Under the pieces are notes generated by a model that was not told the DNA's origin, did not search any database, and saw only the letters and a program-made list of their open reading frames with translations. Made by a program: the position numbers and the translations under genes. A stretch of 56,448 bases of DNA from Flavobacteriales bacterium (lineage in GTDB: Bacteria > Bacteroidota > Bacteroidia > Flavobacteriales_F > PHOS-HE28). The stretch covers positions 1 to 56,448 of the forward strand of contig JADKFY010000026.1 in NCBI GenBank assembly GCA_016717305.1, in the 5' to 3' direction. Positions 22,910 to 32,796 of the stretch are shown here, in pieces. How positions within the stretch are numbered: the stretch's first letter is position 1; the number at the start of each line of letters is the position of its first letter.

Positions 22910-23581
22910 ATGCCCAGTATCATTGCACAGGATAGTTCATTCCTAGCCGTCCAAAAGCGTGCTGGTATGCCTGTACAACCGGATCCCAGCGGTGATCCGG
23001 ACCTGCTAACGGTATTGAGGAATAGGATGAAGGAACCAGGTATCGGCCTTGTGCATCGACTGGATCGTCCCGTGAGCGGTGTGGTTCTTTTCGCGCGCTC
23101 CGCAGAGGCTTTGGCGAACTTGAACAGGCAATTCCAAGACCGTACCGTAAAGAAGGTCTATTGGGCGATCGTTGAAGGAACGTGGAAGGGACCTGAAGTG
23201 CTCGAAAACTCGGTTTCACACGACGCGAGGCATCACAAAGCGCGCGTTGGGGAACACGTTGAAGATCAAGACAAGGTTGCGCGCATCCAAGTGAAAGCCT
23301 TGGCGGTAGGTGATCGGTATTCGTTGTTGCAAGTGATCCCCGAAGGCGGTGCTTTCCACCAGATCCGTGTGCAACTATCCGCAACCGGCCACGCCATCAA
23401 AGGCGATGTGAAATACGGTGCACGAAGAGGCGAGAAGGACCGCAGTATCGCGCTGCATGCCAAGTCCATTGCGTTTAAACATCCAGTTACACACGAGCGT
23501 ATGAAAGTTGGTGCCGAGATCCCTGATCAGCCCCTTTGGAAATCCTTGGTGGGGTTGATGGGAACGCCGGGTCAGTTGTAA
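22910..23581 (+). CDS. RluA-family RNA pseudouridine synthase
   Basis: A protein of 223 residues that would isomerise uridine to pseudouridine in rRNA or tRNA. The catalytic motif GLVHRLDRPVSGVVLFA has Asp52 as the nucleophile. The later RVQLSATGHAIKGDVKYGA stretch (HQIRVQL context) is the second family motif. It lacks an N-terminal S4 RNA-binding domain, like the short RluA or TruC-type members, so the target site cannot be assigned. The ATG at 22910 is preferred; the longer frame at 22844 adds no domain. The gene is convergent with priA, with five bases between the stops. Confidence 0.88.
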   Translation: MPSIIAQDSSFLAVQKRAGMPVQPDPSGDPDLLTVLRNRMKEPGIGLVHRLDRPVSGVVLFARSAEALANLNRQFQDRTVKKVYWAIVEGTWKGPEVLENSVSHDARHHKARVGEHVEDQDKVARIQVKALAVGDRYSLLQVIPEGGAFHQIRVQLSATGHAIKGDVKYGARRGEKDRSIALHAKSIAFKHPVTHERMKVGAEIPDQPLWKSLVGLMGTPGQL

Positions 23582-23586
23582 GTGAT

Positions 23587-26079
23587 CTACATCGGATCCA
23601 CGTCCGTTACCAACTGCACGGGCCGGTGTTCGGGTTCTCCGAAAACACGATCGATCGTGTCGCTCACGAATTGCTTTTCGCTGTTGTGCCGGTTGCGGTC
23701 CAGCTTGATCAGCAACCGTCGTAAATGCTTGTCCCGGATCCTGGAAATGATCGGAATTTCCGGACCCAATACACGGTCGCCAAGACCGGCTTGCAATGCG
23801 GTGGCCAAGATCCCCGCCGTGGTGGCCACCTTTTCTTCGTATCGGTGCTTCAAGGTGAGCTGCACCAAGCGGGTGAAAGGCGGATAACCATGCGCACGCC
23901 GGTGCTCCAATTCACGCGTGTACATCCCTTCCACATCGTTGTTCACCACCAGTTCCAAAACCGGGTGTAGAACATCCTGCGCTTGTATGATCACCGCTCC
24001 GGCTTGCTTCCGACGTCCAGATCTGCCTGCCACCTGCGCCATGAGCTGGAACGCGCGTTCGTGGGACCGGAGATCCGGGAAATGCAGCAACTTGTCCGCA
24101 TTGATGATACCCACCGTGCTTACATGGTCAAAATCCAATCCTTTCGTGACCATTTGTGTGCCCACCAAAATATCCACAGCGCCCTGTCCGAATGCAGTGA
24201 GGATACGTTCAAGTGCGTGTTTTCCTCGGGTGGTGTCCTGGTCCATACGCACGATTTTGGCTTCTGGAAAGAGCTCGCCCAATTCTTCTTCGATCTTTTC
24301 GGTCCCGAACCCAAGCATGCGCAGTCGCGGGCTGTTGCAATGGCCGCAATGTGTAGGCGGTGGATAATGCCTGCCGCAGTAATGGCAACGCAATTGGTGC
24401 TGCTGTTTATGGTACGTCAGGCTCACATCACATTGATCGCATTCCGGCACCCAATTGCAGGTTTCGCACTGCCACACCGGCACATAGCCACGGCGGTTCT
24501 GGAAGATGATCACTTGTTCGCGTTTCGCCAATGCTTGCTGTATGCTGTCGATCAAGGTGCTGGAGAAGTGGCCACGCATGAGCTTGCGCTTGGCACTATC
24601 CCGCAGGTCCACGCGTGTGATCACGGGCAATTGCACCGCTCCATAACGTTCCAAAAGATCCACCCTGCCATACTTGCCGATGCTCGCATTGTGCTGGCTT
24701 TCCATACTGGGTGTCGCGGACCCCAGCAACACTTTTGCTCCATGTAAACCACCTAGGAGCACCGCCATGTCACGGGCGTTGTAGCGCGGTGCAGGGTCGT
24801 GTTGTTTGTAGCTGGTGTCGTGCTCTTCGTCCACCACGATCAGCCCAAGATCACGATAGGGAAGGAAGATCGCCGACCGCGCGCCCACCACGATCTCCGG
24901 TGCGTTCTTATCCAGGCACCGCATCCAAAGTGCCGTGCGTTCATGTTGCGCCATGCGCGAGTGGAACACAGCGATGCGTTCGCCAAAACGTCTACGCAAA
25001 CGGCCGATTATCTGGGTGGTCAAGGCGATCTCCGGTAAGAGGTACAGCACTTGTTCCTTCCGCAGTATGGCCCGCTCGATCAGTGTCGTGTAGATCTCCG
25101 TTTTTCCAGAGGAAGTGACACCACGGAGCAGCAGGATGTCATGTGCCGTAAAGCCACTTTCGATCGAATCCAGGGCGGTTTGCTGGGCTGGAGAAAGCTC
25201 TGGTAATGGCTGTTGTAGGCTTTCATCGGAAGGCTTGCCTACTTCCCGCTCGTAGGGTTGGAAGAGCCCCTTCGTGATCAATTGTTTCACCACGGAAGTA
25301 GTGCTGTTGCTCGCATGGACCAATTTGGCCTGTTCCACCTCTTTGGGGGCGTCGCTCAAACAGCGGCTTAATTCCACGAACCGCATAAGCACATGGAGCT
25401 GCTTTGGTGCTTTCTCCAGTTGGTCGAACCACTTGTGCAGAGCTGTTTCGCTGGTGTGTTCGGGGGCCAACCTGATGAACTTGGCCATGCGCGGTTTCCA
25501 GTCCTCTTTCAGTTGTTCTTCCAAAAGCAGTGCGCCCCGTTCCATCAATCGTTTCACAACCGGCATCGGGTCCTTCAGTCCCAATAATTCACCGGCCTCT
25601 TGCATGGTGATCACGTGCCGATCTTCCAGCGCCTGTAACAAGATCACGGAACGGCCTTCACCTGGTACATCCACTTCAACATTCGGTCCAGCCACCAATC
25701 GAGTTTCACTGGAAAGGGACAACTGGGCTGGCAAGGCAGCGATCATGACCTCGCCAAGCGAACAGAGATAATGCGATGCCATACGCTCCCATAGGGCCAT
25801 CTGCTCCGATAATACGACCGGCATATTGTCCAATGCGGATAGGATAGGCCGCACCTTGGCATAACCGGGATGTTGTTCATGCACACGCAATACCAAGGCA
25901 CCGTAGAGCTTTCGGCCTCGACCGAATGGCACGGCAACGCGCATGCCCGCAACTACCGGGGGACCATCCAAGGGCAGGGCATAGGTGAACGTACCGGGTA
26001 CCGCCAATGGCAGGATCACATCCACATACCGCACTTTTCCGGCATCCTTCTGTGGTATCTCTTGTGCAATGGTCGACAT
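23587..26079 (-). CDS. priA: Primosomal replication restart helicase
   Basis: A 3'-to-5' DNA helicase that recognises stalled forks and reloads the replisome. The 830-residue length is close to that of other Bacteroidota PriA proteins. The N-terminal fork-binding domain (VILPLAVPGTFTYALP) is followed by Walker A GVTSSGKTEIY, Walker B VVDEEHD, a zinc-binding insertion with paired CxxC (CETCNWVPECDQC, CHYCG, CGHC) and helicase motifs such as GTQMVTKGLDF and QVAGRSGR. The ATG at 26079 gives the normal start; the upstream in-frame extension to 26268 is poor sequence. It is convergent with the RluA-type gene. Confidence 0.95.
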   Translation of the reverse strand: MSTIAQEIPQKDAGKVRYVDVILPLAVPGTFTYALPLDGPPVVAGMRVAVPFGRGRKLYGALVLRVHEQHPGYAKVRPILSALDNMPVVLSEQMALWERMASHYLCSLGEVMIAALPAQLSLSSETRLVAGPNVEVDVPGEGRSVILLQALEDRHVITMQEAGELLGLKDPMPVVKRLMERGALLLEEQLKEDWKPRMAKFIRLAPEHTSETALHKWFDQLEKAPKQLHVLMRFVELSRCLSDAPKEVEQAKLVHASNSTTSVVKQLITKGLFQPYEREVGKPSDESLQQPLPELSPAQQTALDSIESGFTAHDILLLRGVTSSGKTEIYTTLIERAILRKEQVLYLLPEIALTTQIIGRLRRRFGERIAVFHSRMAQHERTALWMRCLDKNAPEIVVGARSAIFLPYRDLGLIVVDEEHDTSYKQHDPAPRYNARDMAVLLGGLHGAKVLLGSATPSMESQHNASIGKYGRVDLLERYGAVQLPVITRVDLRDSAKRKLMRGHFSSTLIDSIQQALAKREQVIIFQNRRGYVPVWQCETCNWVPECDQCDVSLTYHKQQHQLRCHYCGRHYPPPTHCGHCNSPRLRMLGFGTEKIEEELGELFPEAKIVRMDQDTTRGKHALERILTAFGQGAVDILVGTQMVTKGLDFDHVSTVGIINADKLLHFPDLRSHERAFQLMAQVAGRSGRRKQAGAVIIQAQDVLHPVLELVVNNDVEGMYTRELEHRRAHGYPPFTRLVQLTLKHRYEEKVATTAGILATALQAGLGDRVLGPEIPIISRIRDKHLRRLLIKLDRNRHNSEKQFVSDTIDRVFGEPEHRPVQLVTDVDPM

Positions 26080-26194
26080 CCGGTACAAAGGTGGACTTCC
26101 CGGGGTGCATGTCGTGCTTGTCACAGGAATGTAAGGGAGGAACAGAACGAGGAACGGTAGGCAACACTTGGTGAGGAAGCGGTGTCCGGGGAAT

Positions 26195-26368
26195 ATGAAG
26201 CAGATGAAGGCCAAGCCGGAAAAGCTCCCAACGGAGCTTCTGGACCAAGTGGCGAATGTGGGCCGCACCGTTTACGAGCGTACCACACCGTTGTGGAGCA
26301 AATACTACAAACAGGTGCGCAAGAGCATTCGATTCCCTCGGTATTACAAGCGCTCGTTGAACTGGTGA
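26195..26368 (+). CDS. Small basic hypothetical protein
   Basis: A 57-residue open frame, MKQMKAKPEKLP to RFPRYYKRSLNW, lying 115 bases after the divergent priA start and 67 bases before the sugar transporter. It is rich in lysine and arginine with a helical middle and a basic aromatic tail. No signal peptide or family is recognised. It could be a real small protein or chance coding; the start is supported only by a G-rich stretch upstream. Confidence 0.35.
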   Translation: MKQMKAKPEKLPTELLDQVANVGRTVYERTTPLWSKYYKQVRKSIRFPRYYKRSLNW

Positions 26369-26435
26369 AGGGGTTGGTCATCACTTTTCGGGATCGAGCA
26401 TTCCGATACCAACATTTGTGGCTTGACAAACCTTG

Positions 26436-27734
26436 ATGAACTGGGTGCGTCATCATGGAACGGCCCGCTACTTTCACCCCGTGCAAAAGGGATCGAACAC
26501 CACCGCGGCCGTTGTCGTACTGGGCGCGTTATTCTTCTTGTTCGGGTTCACCACCTGGATCAATGGCCCGTTGATCGGCTATTTGAAGATCATTTGTGAA
26601 CTCAAGGACGGTGCAGAGCCGTTCTATGTCACCTTCGCCTTCTACATCGCCTATTTCGTGACCGCCCTTCCCATGTCCCGCGTGCTTCAGCGAACGGGTA
26701 TGAAACGTGGAATGATGTACGGCTTGTTCACCATGGCCGTGGGTGCGCTGCTCTTCATACCGGCGGCACAAGGTCGTTCGTACGGTTTGTTCCTGTTGGG
26801 TTTGTTCGTGATAGGAACAGGTCTTTCACTTCTTCAAACAGCCAGCAATCCATACATCACCGTGGTTGGCCCGATCGAAAGTGCCGCCGCCCGCATCAGC
26901 ATCATGGGCATTTGCAACAAGCTCGCAGGTGTATTGGCTCCACTTGCGTTGGGCTTTCTGCTTTTGGATGATGCCGCTACCCTACAGGCCGAACTGAGCG
27001 CTTTGGGCCCAACGGAACTTGCGGCCAAACTTGACGAAGTCGCGACCCGGGTGATCGTGCCTTACGGCATTATGGCCGTGGTCCTGTTCGGACTTGGCCT
27101 GATGGTCCTGTACAGCCCGTTGCCTGAACTGGACCCGGAAGTGGAAGCCCCGGTTGAGAAGACCGATGAACGTACGATTCTGTCGTACCCGAATCTGGTT
27201 CTGGGTGTGATCGCCCTTTTCCTTTACGTCGGGGTTGAAGTAATGGCCGGGGATACGATCGGTCTCTTCGGCCGTTCGCAAGGCATGCCGCTGGAGGACA
27301 CGATGCATTTGACCAGTTACACGTTGGCTTGCATGGTGGTCGGGTACATTATCGGGATCGTAGGTATACCGCGGTTCTTTTCGCAGAGTACGGCGCTGGC
27401 GGCTTCGGCGGTCCTGGGTGTGGTCCTGACCTTGGCCGCTATCTCGTTCGACGGTACTGTTAGCGTCTATTGCATCGCTTTGTTGGGTCTCGCCAATGCG
27501 CTTGTGTGGCCCGCGATATGGCCCCTTGCGATCAACGGATTGGGACACCACACCAAGACCGGAAGTGCCTTGTTGATCATGGCCATTGCTGGAGGTGCAA
27601 TACTTCCTTTGGTGTACGGTTCGTTGGCCGGAATGCCGGCGATCGGCTATCAAAATGCCTATTGGATCATGGTGCCGTGCTATCTGTTCATGGGTTGGTA
27701 TGGCCTGAAAGGGGCGCGTAAACTGAGTTGGTGA
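26436..27734 (+). CDS. Sugar MFS transporter, FucP-like
   Basis: A major facilitator permease of 432 residues with about 12 membrane segments. The opening FLFGFTTWINGPLIGYLKI and the segment SLLQTASNPYITVVGP match the FucP/GluP group, which imports L-fucose, glucose or galactose with protons. An in-frame TTG three bases upstream is less likely than the ATG at 26436. No sugar kinase or isomerase is adjacent, so the substrate is not assigned. The reading frame is intact. Confidence 0.88.
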   Translation: MNWVRHHGTARYFHPVQKGSNTTAAVVVLGALFFLFGFTTWINGPLIGYLKIICELKDGAEPFYVTFAFYIAYFVTALPMSRVLQRTGMKRGMMYGLFTMAVGALLFIPAAQGRSYGLFLLGLFVIGTGLSLLQTASNPYITVVGPIESAAARISIMGICNKLAGVLAPLALGFLLLDDAATLQAELSALGPTELAAKLDEVATRVIVPYGIMAVVLFGLGLMVLYSPLPELDPEVEAPVEKTDERTILSYPNLVLGVIALFLYVGVEVMAGDTIGLFGRSQGMPLEDTMHLTSYTLACMVVGYIIGIVGIPRFFSQSTALAASAVLGVVLTLAAISFDGTVSVYCIALLGLANALVWPAIWPLAINGLGHHTKTGSALLIMAIAGGAILPLVYGSLAGMPAIGYQNAYWIMVPCYLFMGWYGLKGARKLSW

Positions 27735-27851
27735 ACCGGGAGGATGTGGTACACCGGTGCACTGTTGAAAACTGATCGCTCTGGTGCTGATGTACCCCCG
27801 ACCACTCCCTTACCTTCGGCACCCGGACAACGAACAAATTTCCGCGTAAGC

Positions 27852-28757
27852 ATGTCATTGTCAAATACTTCGAAACTTTCAGCGTACCTCGGTCTAGGGT
27901 TGATCCTGGTCGCATGTGGTGGCCCAGGCGCGGACCACGATCAGCCCGCTGCCAGTGATACGCTTGCGGTGGACACCCCACCCAAGGAGACTGAACTTAT
28001 CAGCGTGGGTGGCAGTCTGTTCAGTATTCCTTCCCCAGTGCAGGCAGCGCTGGCTATTCGCAAGGCCGGGCTCAAGTACCAAAAGGACATGACCGCTCCA
28101 CTGGACAAGGTGGATGCAGTCGCAGGCAAAGTGTTCCAGAGCAGCCTTTTGGGGATGTACGGTGCGGATATGGCTTATGTGACCGTGCATAAGGACGGAC
28201 AACGCGCCATGGCCACGATGCAGGCCATCGAGAAATTGGGCAGTAAATTGGAATTGTCCAACTCTTTCGATCGATCGTTGCTGGACCAATTCAAATCCAA
28301 TTTGGGGAGCGAGGATAGCCTGTTGCAGTTCAGTGGCAAGGCGTTCCGTGCGGCCGACCAGTATTTGAAGAACAACCAACGCGATGACGTGAGCGCATTG
28401 GTGCTCACCGGTGGTTGGATCGAATCGCTCTACCTGACCATCAGCGATCCTGCTGCTGCGAAGGATGCCGGTCTCATGGCGCGCGTCGGTGACCAGAAGA
28501 ATTCGCTCAGCTCATTGGTGGACTTGCTTGAAAGTAGCGACAAGGACAGATCCGCAACTGCGTTGGTGGCCGGTCTTAAGGAACTTCAAGCGCTATTTGA
28601 CAAGATCGATCGGAGTTATACATTCCAAGAATCGGTCACGGACGTGGCTGCCAAGACCACTTTCATCAATAGCAAAAGCACAGTGGACATACCCGCTGAG
28701 CAACTAGAGGCCATTAAGGCCAAAATTTCCACGATCCGCAATTCGATCCTTGCCTGA
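27852..28757 (+). CDS. Hypothetical lipoprotein
   Basis: A protein of 301 residues whose ATG at 27852 is followed by a hydrophobic core and a lipobox LVACGG (Cys at about residue 23). The mature part is mostly helical, with phrases such as SALVLTGGWIESLYLT and LEAIKAKISTIRNSIL. Similar helical lipoproteins are common in Bacteroidota, but I do not recognise a function. It is only three bases from the next gene and probably co-transcribed with it. Confidence 0.6.
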   Translation: MSLSNTSKLSAYLGLGLILVACGGPGADHDQPAASDTLAVDTPPKETELISVGGSLFSIPSPVQAALAIRKAGLKYQKDMTAPLDKVDAVAGKVFQSSLLGMYGADMAYVTVHKDGQRAMATMQAIEKLGSKLELSNSFDRSLLDQFKSNLGSEDSLLQFSGKAFRAADQYLKNNQRDDVSALVLTGGWIESLYLTISDPAAAKDAGLMARVGDQKNSLSSLVDLLESSDKDRSATALVAGLKELQALFDKIDRSYTFQESVTDVAAKTTFINSKSTVDIPAEQLEAIKAKISTIRNSILA

Positions 28758-28760
28758 CCC

Positions 28761-29174
28761 ATGCGTAGGACCATGCTTACACTCTCGCTTGTCGCCGCCA
28801 TTGGCGTGCAAGCCCAGGAAATGTGCCAAACCATCGCTAGTCGGTGCGAGAAGTACATCACTTCCCAATACATCCCCGATGGCCAATTCTACCGTGCACT
28901 GTTGCAGGGTGATGAACAAGCCGAATTCAACCTTACGCTTTTCGGTGGCACGACCTACCGTGTTGCCGCATGCAGTGGCGATACCGATGGTGTACTCCAA
29001 TTCACGGTAGTGGACAAGGACCATAATGTGCTGTTCACCAGCAAAGACCAGGGCAACGCGCCTTATTGGGACCTTGCCGTGACCAATACCATCGATGTAA
29101 CCATCGAGGCTGGGCTGGATCCTTCCAAGGCGGGTAGCGGCTGTGCCGTAATGCTCATCGGCTTCAAGAAGTAG
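28761..29174 (+). CDS. Small exported hypothetical protein
   Basis: A protein of 137 residues with a signal peptide (MRRTMLTLSLVAAIGVQAQ). The mature region has cysteines near MCQTIASRCEKY and near the end (SGCAVMLIGFKK), and a beta-sandwich-like pattern (FGGTTYRVAACSGDTDGVLQFTVVDKDHNVLF). It begins three bases after the upstream lipoprotein stop and ends before a terminator. The function is unknown; the paired arrangement with the lipoprotein suggests a shared envelope task. Confidence 0.6.
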   Translation: MRRTMLTLSLVAAIGVQAQEMCQTIASRCEKYITSQYIPDGQFYRALLQGDEQAEFNLTLFGGTTYRVAACSGDTDGVLQFTVVDKDHNVLFTSKDQGNAPYWDLAVTNTIDVTIEAGLDPSKAGSGCAVMLIGFKK

Positions 29175-29205
29175 CGTTCCCCTTCAAGGCTTTTCGCAAC
29201 CAAGT

Positions 29206-29239
29206 GAGCGTCCCTCCCGTAAAGAGGGGCGCTCTTTTT
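29206..29239 (+). terminator. Rho-independent terminator after the small exported gene
   Basis: The stem GAGCGTCCCTC (29206-29216) pairs with GAGGGGCGCTC (29224-29234), with one unpaired position, and is followed directly by TTTTTG. It ends the two-gene exported-protein unit before the ABC transporter gene, whose ATG is 34 bases further on. Confidence 0.8.
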
Positions 29240-29272
29240 GTGTTTGCACCAAAGAGTTGAAGAGGGATACGT

Positions 29273-32200
29273 ATGAGCGAGAAGATACTTAAGGCCTTAC
29301 TGCAACTGTTCGCCATCATTGCGAAAGGGGACGCCGTGGCCGAAGGCGCACGTCCGGATAATGCTCCCATCCTGGAGCGTTTCCTGCGCAAGCAGTTCAG
29401 CAACGAGGTGGCAGCCGCCCATATGGCCCGCTATCAAGCATTTGTGCAAGCCTTTCATGCCAGTGGTGGCCAGAGCCGTAGCGGTCGCAAACGCACTTCC
29501 CTCAACTCCGTTAAGGTGTTGAAGATCTGTACCCAAGTGAACGAAGAACTGAACCAACATCAGAAATTCGTGGTGCTCGTCCACTTGTTGGAATTTATTC
29601 AGAGCAACGACGAGGTCAGTGCCCAAGAATCGGAGTTCGTTTCCACCGTGGCGGAGACCTTCAACATCGGTCAGGAAGATTTTCAACGGTGTAGGAAATT
29701 TGTTGAAGCCTCGGACGGCGAGCGCGCGGACGAATCCCACCTGCTTTATATCGATGCGGCCGTGAGCAGCACCATGGACCGCGCTCGTCACATACATGCG
29801 CATGGTCTGGACGGAGAGCTGCGGGTCTTGCATGTGACCAGCGTGAACCTCTATGTCATGCGCTATACCGGCGCGGGAGAAGTGCTCCTGAACGGACAGC
29901 GTATGGGATGCGACAGCCACTATGTGCTTAGCAATGGCACTAGCGTGCGTCCTCCACACGGAGTACCCATCTATTACAGCGACATTTTGGGCGCCTTCAT
30001 GAACAAGGGTGGTCGATCGCGGATCCTCTTCCATGCAGATGCCATTGAATACGTCTTTCCGAATGGCCGTATGGGCCTGCACGAACTGAAGCTGGCAGAG
30101 GCCGGTGGCAAGTTGATCGGGATCATGGGCGGTAGCGGTAGTGGCAAGAGCACCTTGCTCAACATCCTGAACGGGAACCTGAAGCCCAGTCGCGGCCACG
30201 TGACCATTAACGGGATCGATGTCCACAGTGAACGTGACCGCATCCGGGGTGTGATCGGCCATGTGAGCCAGGACGATCTATTGATCGAGGAGCTTACCGT
30301 TTTTGAGAACCTCTTTTACAACGCGAAGCTCTGTTTCGGCGACCAGAACAAGGATCAGGTCGCGGAACGTGTTTTGCGCATGTTGCAAACCCTTGGTCTC
30401 TATGAGACAAAGGACCTCAAGGTGGGCAGCCCGTTGGAAAAGACCATTAGTGGTGGCCAACGGAAACGGCTGAACATCGCCTTGGAATTGATCCGTGAAC
30501 CCAGTGTTCTGTTCGTGGATGAGCCCACCAGTGGACTCAGTTCGCGCGATTCGGAGAATATCATGGACCTACTGAAGGAGCTTGCGCTGAAAGGCAGGCT
30601 TGTGTTCGTGGTCATACACCAGCCGTCCTCGGATATCTTCAAGCTCTTCGATCGGCTGTTGCTCATGGACCAAGAAGGGCACCCGGTGTACTACGGTGAT
30701 CCCGTGGATTCGGTGGTCTACTTCAAGCGAGTTACCGGCCAAGTCAACAGCGATGTAGGCCAATGTTCCGCATGTGGGAACGTGAACCCGGAACAGATCT
30801 TCAATATTCTGGAAGCCAAGTTGGTTGATGAGTATGGCAACGAGACGGATCAACGGAGGATCAGTCCCGAAGCTTGGAACGAGGTTTTCCGTGCGCAGAT
30901 GGATGGCCGGGTCGCCTTGGTGCCCGAAGAACGAAGCATTCCGAAGAGCACCTTCACGGTACCGAATAAATGGCGGCAGTTGAAGGTCTATTTCAAGCGT
31001 GATCTGATGAGCAAACTGGCCAATCGGCAATACGTGCTCATCAACTTGATCGAAGCTCCTGCACTCGCCTTCCTCATGGCCTTTTTCCTGAAGTATTACC
31101 GCACTGGACAGGGAACTTCAGGGGCGTACATATTCAGGGAGAACGACAACATTCCCCAGTATCTTTTCATTTCCGTGGTCGTGGCCTTGTTCCTCGGTCT
31201 AACGGTAAGTGCGGAAGAGATCATAAGGGACCGAAAGATCCTGCAGCGAGAAAAGTTCCTTGACCTCAGCTGGCTGAGCTACTTGATGAGCAAGATCGGG
31301 ATCCTGTTCATGATATCCGCCCTGCAAACCCTCTTCTTCGTTCTTGTGGGCCACGCCGTTCTGGGTATCGAAGGGTTGCACATGCAGCATTGGTTATTGC
31401 TCTTCAGTACCTCCTGCTTCGCGAATGTCCTCGGCCTTAACGTGAGTGCAAGTTTCAACAGTGCGAAAGTGATCTACATCATGATCCCTGTCCTCATCAT
31501 TCCGCAACTCTTGTTCAGTGGGATCATCGTGAAATTCGATAAACTGCATCCTTGGTTCTCCTCCGAAAAGAGCGTACCCCTTTTGGGGAATGTAATGGCC
31601 TCCAGGTGGGCGTACGAAGGCTTGGCGGTCACCCAATTCATGGACAACGCCTACGAGCGTGAATTCTACGCCTTGGACCAGCGCATGAAGACCGCAAACT
31701 GGAAGAAGGACCTCTGGGTGCGGGAATTGGAGAACAGTGCAGGGAACGCCCGGCGTGTGGTGCAGGGGTACCCGGAGAGTATTGACCTCGAGTATGAACT
31801 GCAACTCCTGCGTACGGAGTTGACCAAGGAATCTGAACAATTGGAAGGGTTCGCCTTCAGCGGCATCGACAACCTCACGACCCACAGGATCAACGAGGAT
31901 GTATTGGATGATGTGCTTGCCAGCTTGGACGTGCTCACATTCCACTACCGAAGCGTGTATCGCTCCGCCGAAGAGGAGAAGGAAAAGTTGATCGCCAAAA
32001 TGACGGCAACACCCGATTCCCGGCAACACTACTTCGTGTTGTTGGATCGGTATCGCAACCAAAGTTTAGCGGATGTCGTCACCAACAAGAACGATGTGAA
32101 TGTGATCGTCGCCGACCACGGAGAATTGGTACAGAAGAACGATCCCATCTACTTGGAGCCTGTTCGCGACGGCGTCTTCGGTGCACAGTTCTATGCACCT

Positions 32201-32347
32201 GCGAAGTGGTTGGCGGGTGTTCGTATCCCTACGGTTTGGGCGAATACCGCAGTGCTTTGGGGCATGGCCCTTCTGCTTGGGTTGACACTTTATTTCGAAG
32301 CGTTCCCAAAGCTCTTGAAGCTTATCCCATCAAGATCGGACAGGTAG
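29273..32347 (+). CDS. ABCG-like ABC transporter with TerB-like N-terminus
   Basis: A single-chain half transporter of 1024 residues. Residues 1-150 resemble a TerB-type helical domain. Residues about 170-270 form a beta-rich region (VNLYVMRYTGAGEVLLNGQR, FHA-like in outline). The ATPase has Walker A GGSGSGKST near residues 286-294, the signature ISGGQRKRLNIA near 392 and Walker B VLFVDEPTSGLSS near 412. The membrane part begins near residue 590 with about six segments. A large charged extracytoplasmic region (about residues 770-970) lies before the last segment. The nucleotide domain preceding the membrane domain is the ABCG/White order, more familiar in eukaryotes. The substrate is unknown. 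Confidence 0.85.
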   Translation: MSEKILKALLQLFAIIAKGDAVAEGARPDNAPILERFLRKQFSNEVAAAHMARYQAFVQAFHASGGQSRSGRKRTSLNSVKVLKICTQVNEELNQHQKFVVLVHLLEFIQSNDEVSAQESEFVSTVAETFNIGQEDFQRCRKFVEASDGERADESHLLYIDAAVSSTMDRARHIHAHGLDGELRVLHVTSVNLYVMRYTGAGEVLLNGQRMGCDSHYVLSNGTSVRPPHGVPIYYSDILGAFMNKGGRSRILFHADAIEYVFPNGRMGLHELKLAEAGGKLIGIMGGSGSGKSTLLNILNGNLKPSRGHVTINGIDVHSERDRIRGVIGHVSQDDLLIEELTVFENLFYNAKLCFGDQNKDQVAERVLRMLQTLGLYETKDLKVGSPLEKTISGGQRKRLNIALELIREPSVLFVDEPTSGLSSRDSENIMDLLKELALKGRLVFVVIHQPSSDIFKLFDRLLLMDQEGHPVYYGDPVDSVVYFKRVTGQVNSDVGQCSACGNVNPEQIFNILEAKLVDEYGNETDQRRISPEAWNEVFRAQMDGRVALVPEERSIPKSTFTVPNKWRQLKVYFKRDLMSKLANRQYVLINLIEAPALAFLMAFFLKYYRTGQGTSGAYIFRENDNIPQYLFISVVVALFLGLTVSAEEIIRDRKILQREKFLDLSWLSYLMSKIGILFMISALQTLFFVLVGHAVLGIEGLHMQHWLLLFSTSCFANVLGLNVSASFNSAKVIYIMIPVLIIPQLLFSGIIVKFDKLHPWFSSEKSVPLLGNVMASRWAYEGLAVTQFMDNAYEREFYALDQRMKTANWKKDLWVRELENSAGNARRVVQGYPESIDLEYELQLLRTELTKESEQLEGFAFSGIDNLTTHRINEDVLDDVLASLDVLTFHYRSVYRSAEEEKEKLIAKMTATPDSRQHYFVLLDRYRNQSLADVVTNKNDVNVIVADHGELVQKNDPIYLEPVRDGVFGAQFYAPAKWLAGVRIPTVWANTAVLWGMALLLGLTLYFEAFPKLLKLIPSRSDR

Positions 32348-32395
32348 GCAAAAGGATCCTACCGCGAGCGTTCTGTGGAGGGACTGATCCGGGAA

Positions 32396-32786
32396 TTACT
32401 TACCGTCCACTTCCTCGATCTGGATCGTCTTGAAAGGAATATTGATGATCCCGGCGTAATCCTCACCGGCCTCCAGCATATCCTCGTCGTCGGCCTCGTA
32501 ATGCCAAAGGACGGTCACCTCATTTCCCGTAGCGCGCCCCTTCAAGTTTCTTGAAAAGGTCCAGAATGCATTTCGATGAACTTGTGTTGAAGTACTCCAG
32601 TTGAACGTGCAATGCCGTCTTTGACTTTGGCGCACGTGAATACTGATCGAGCCAGTCGATCAATGGTCTGTAGAAGTCAATGGAATTCTCCGGGATCGAA
32701 CGACCCTTCAATTCCAACAGACCCGTTTCCGGATCGAAGTGTACGTGAGGGGTCTTCGGTGAACCGTCCAAATGAAGCGCTTCCAT
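32396..32786 (-). pseudogene. siaC: SiaC-family (DUF1987) protein, one frameshift
   Basis: A partner protein for the SiaB kinase. The N-terminal 83 residues read in one frame (MEALHLDGSPK to LFKKLEGA) and the remainder (TGNEVTVLWHYEADDEDM to IEEVDGK) in another, with the break near 32530 where one or two bases are lost or gained. The phospho-acceptor motif EYFNTSSSKC places a Thr at residue 68, the position phosphorylated in the Pseudomonas aeruginosa SiaC. Rejoined, the protein has about 128 residues, normal for the family. The start lies ten bases after the SiaB stop, so the pair is an operon. The frameshift may be a sequencing artefact. Confidence 0.8.
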
Positions 32787-32796
32787 GTTCTTTGTG

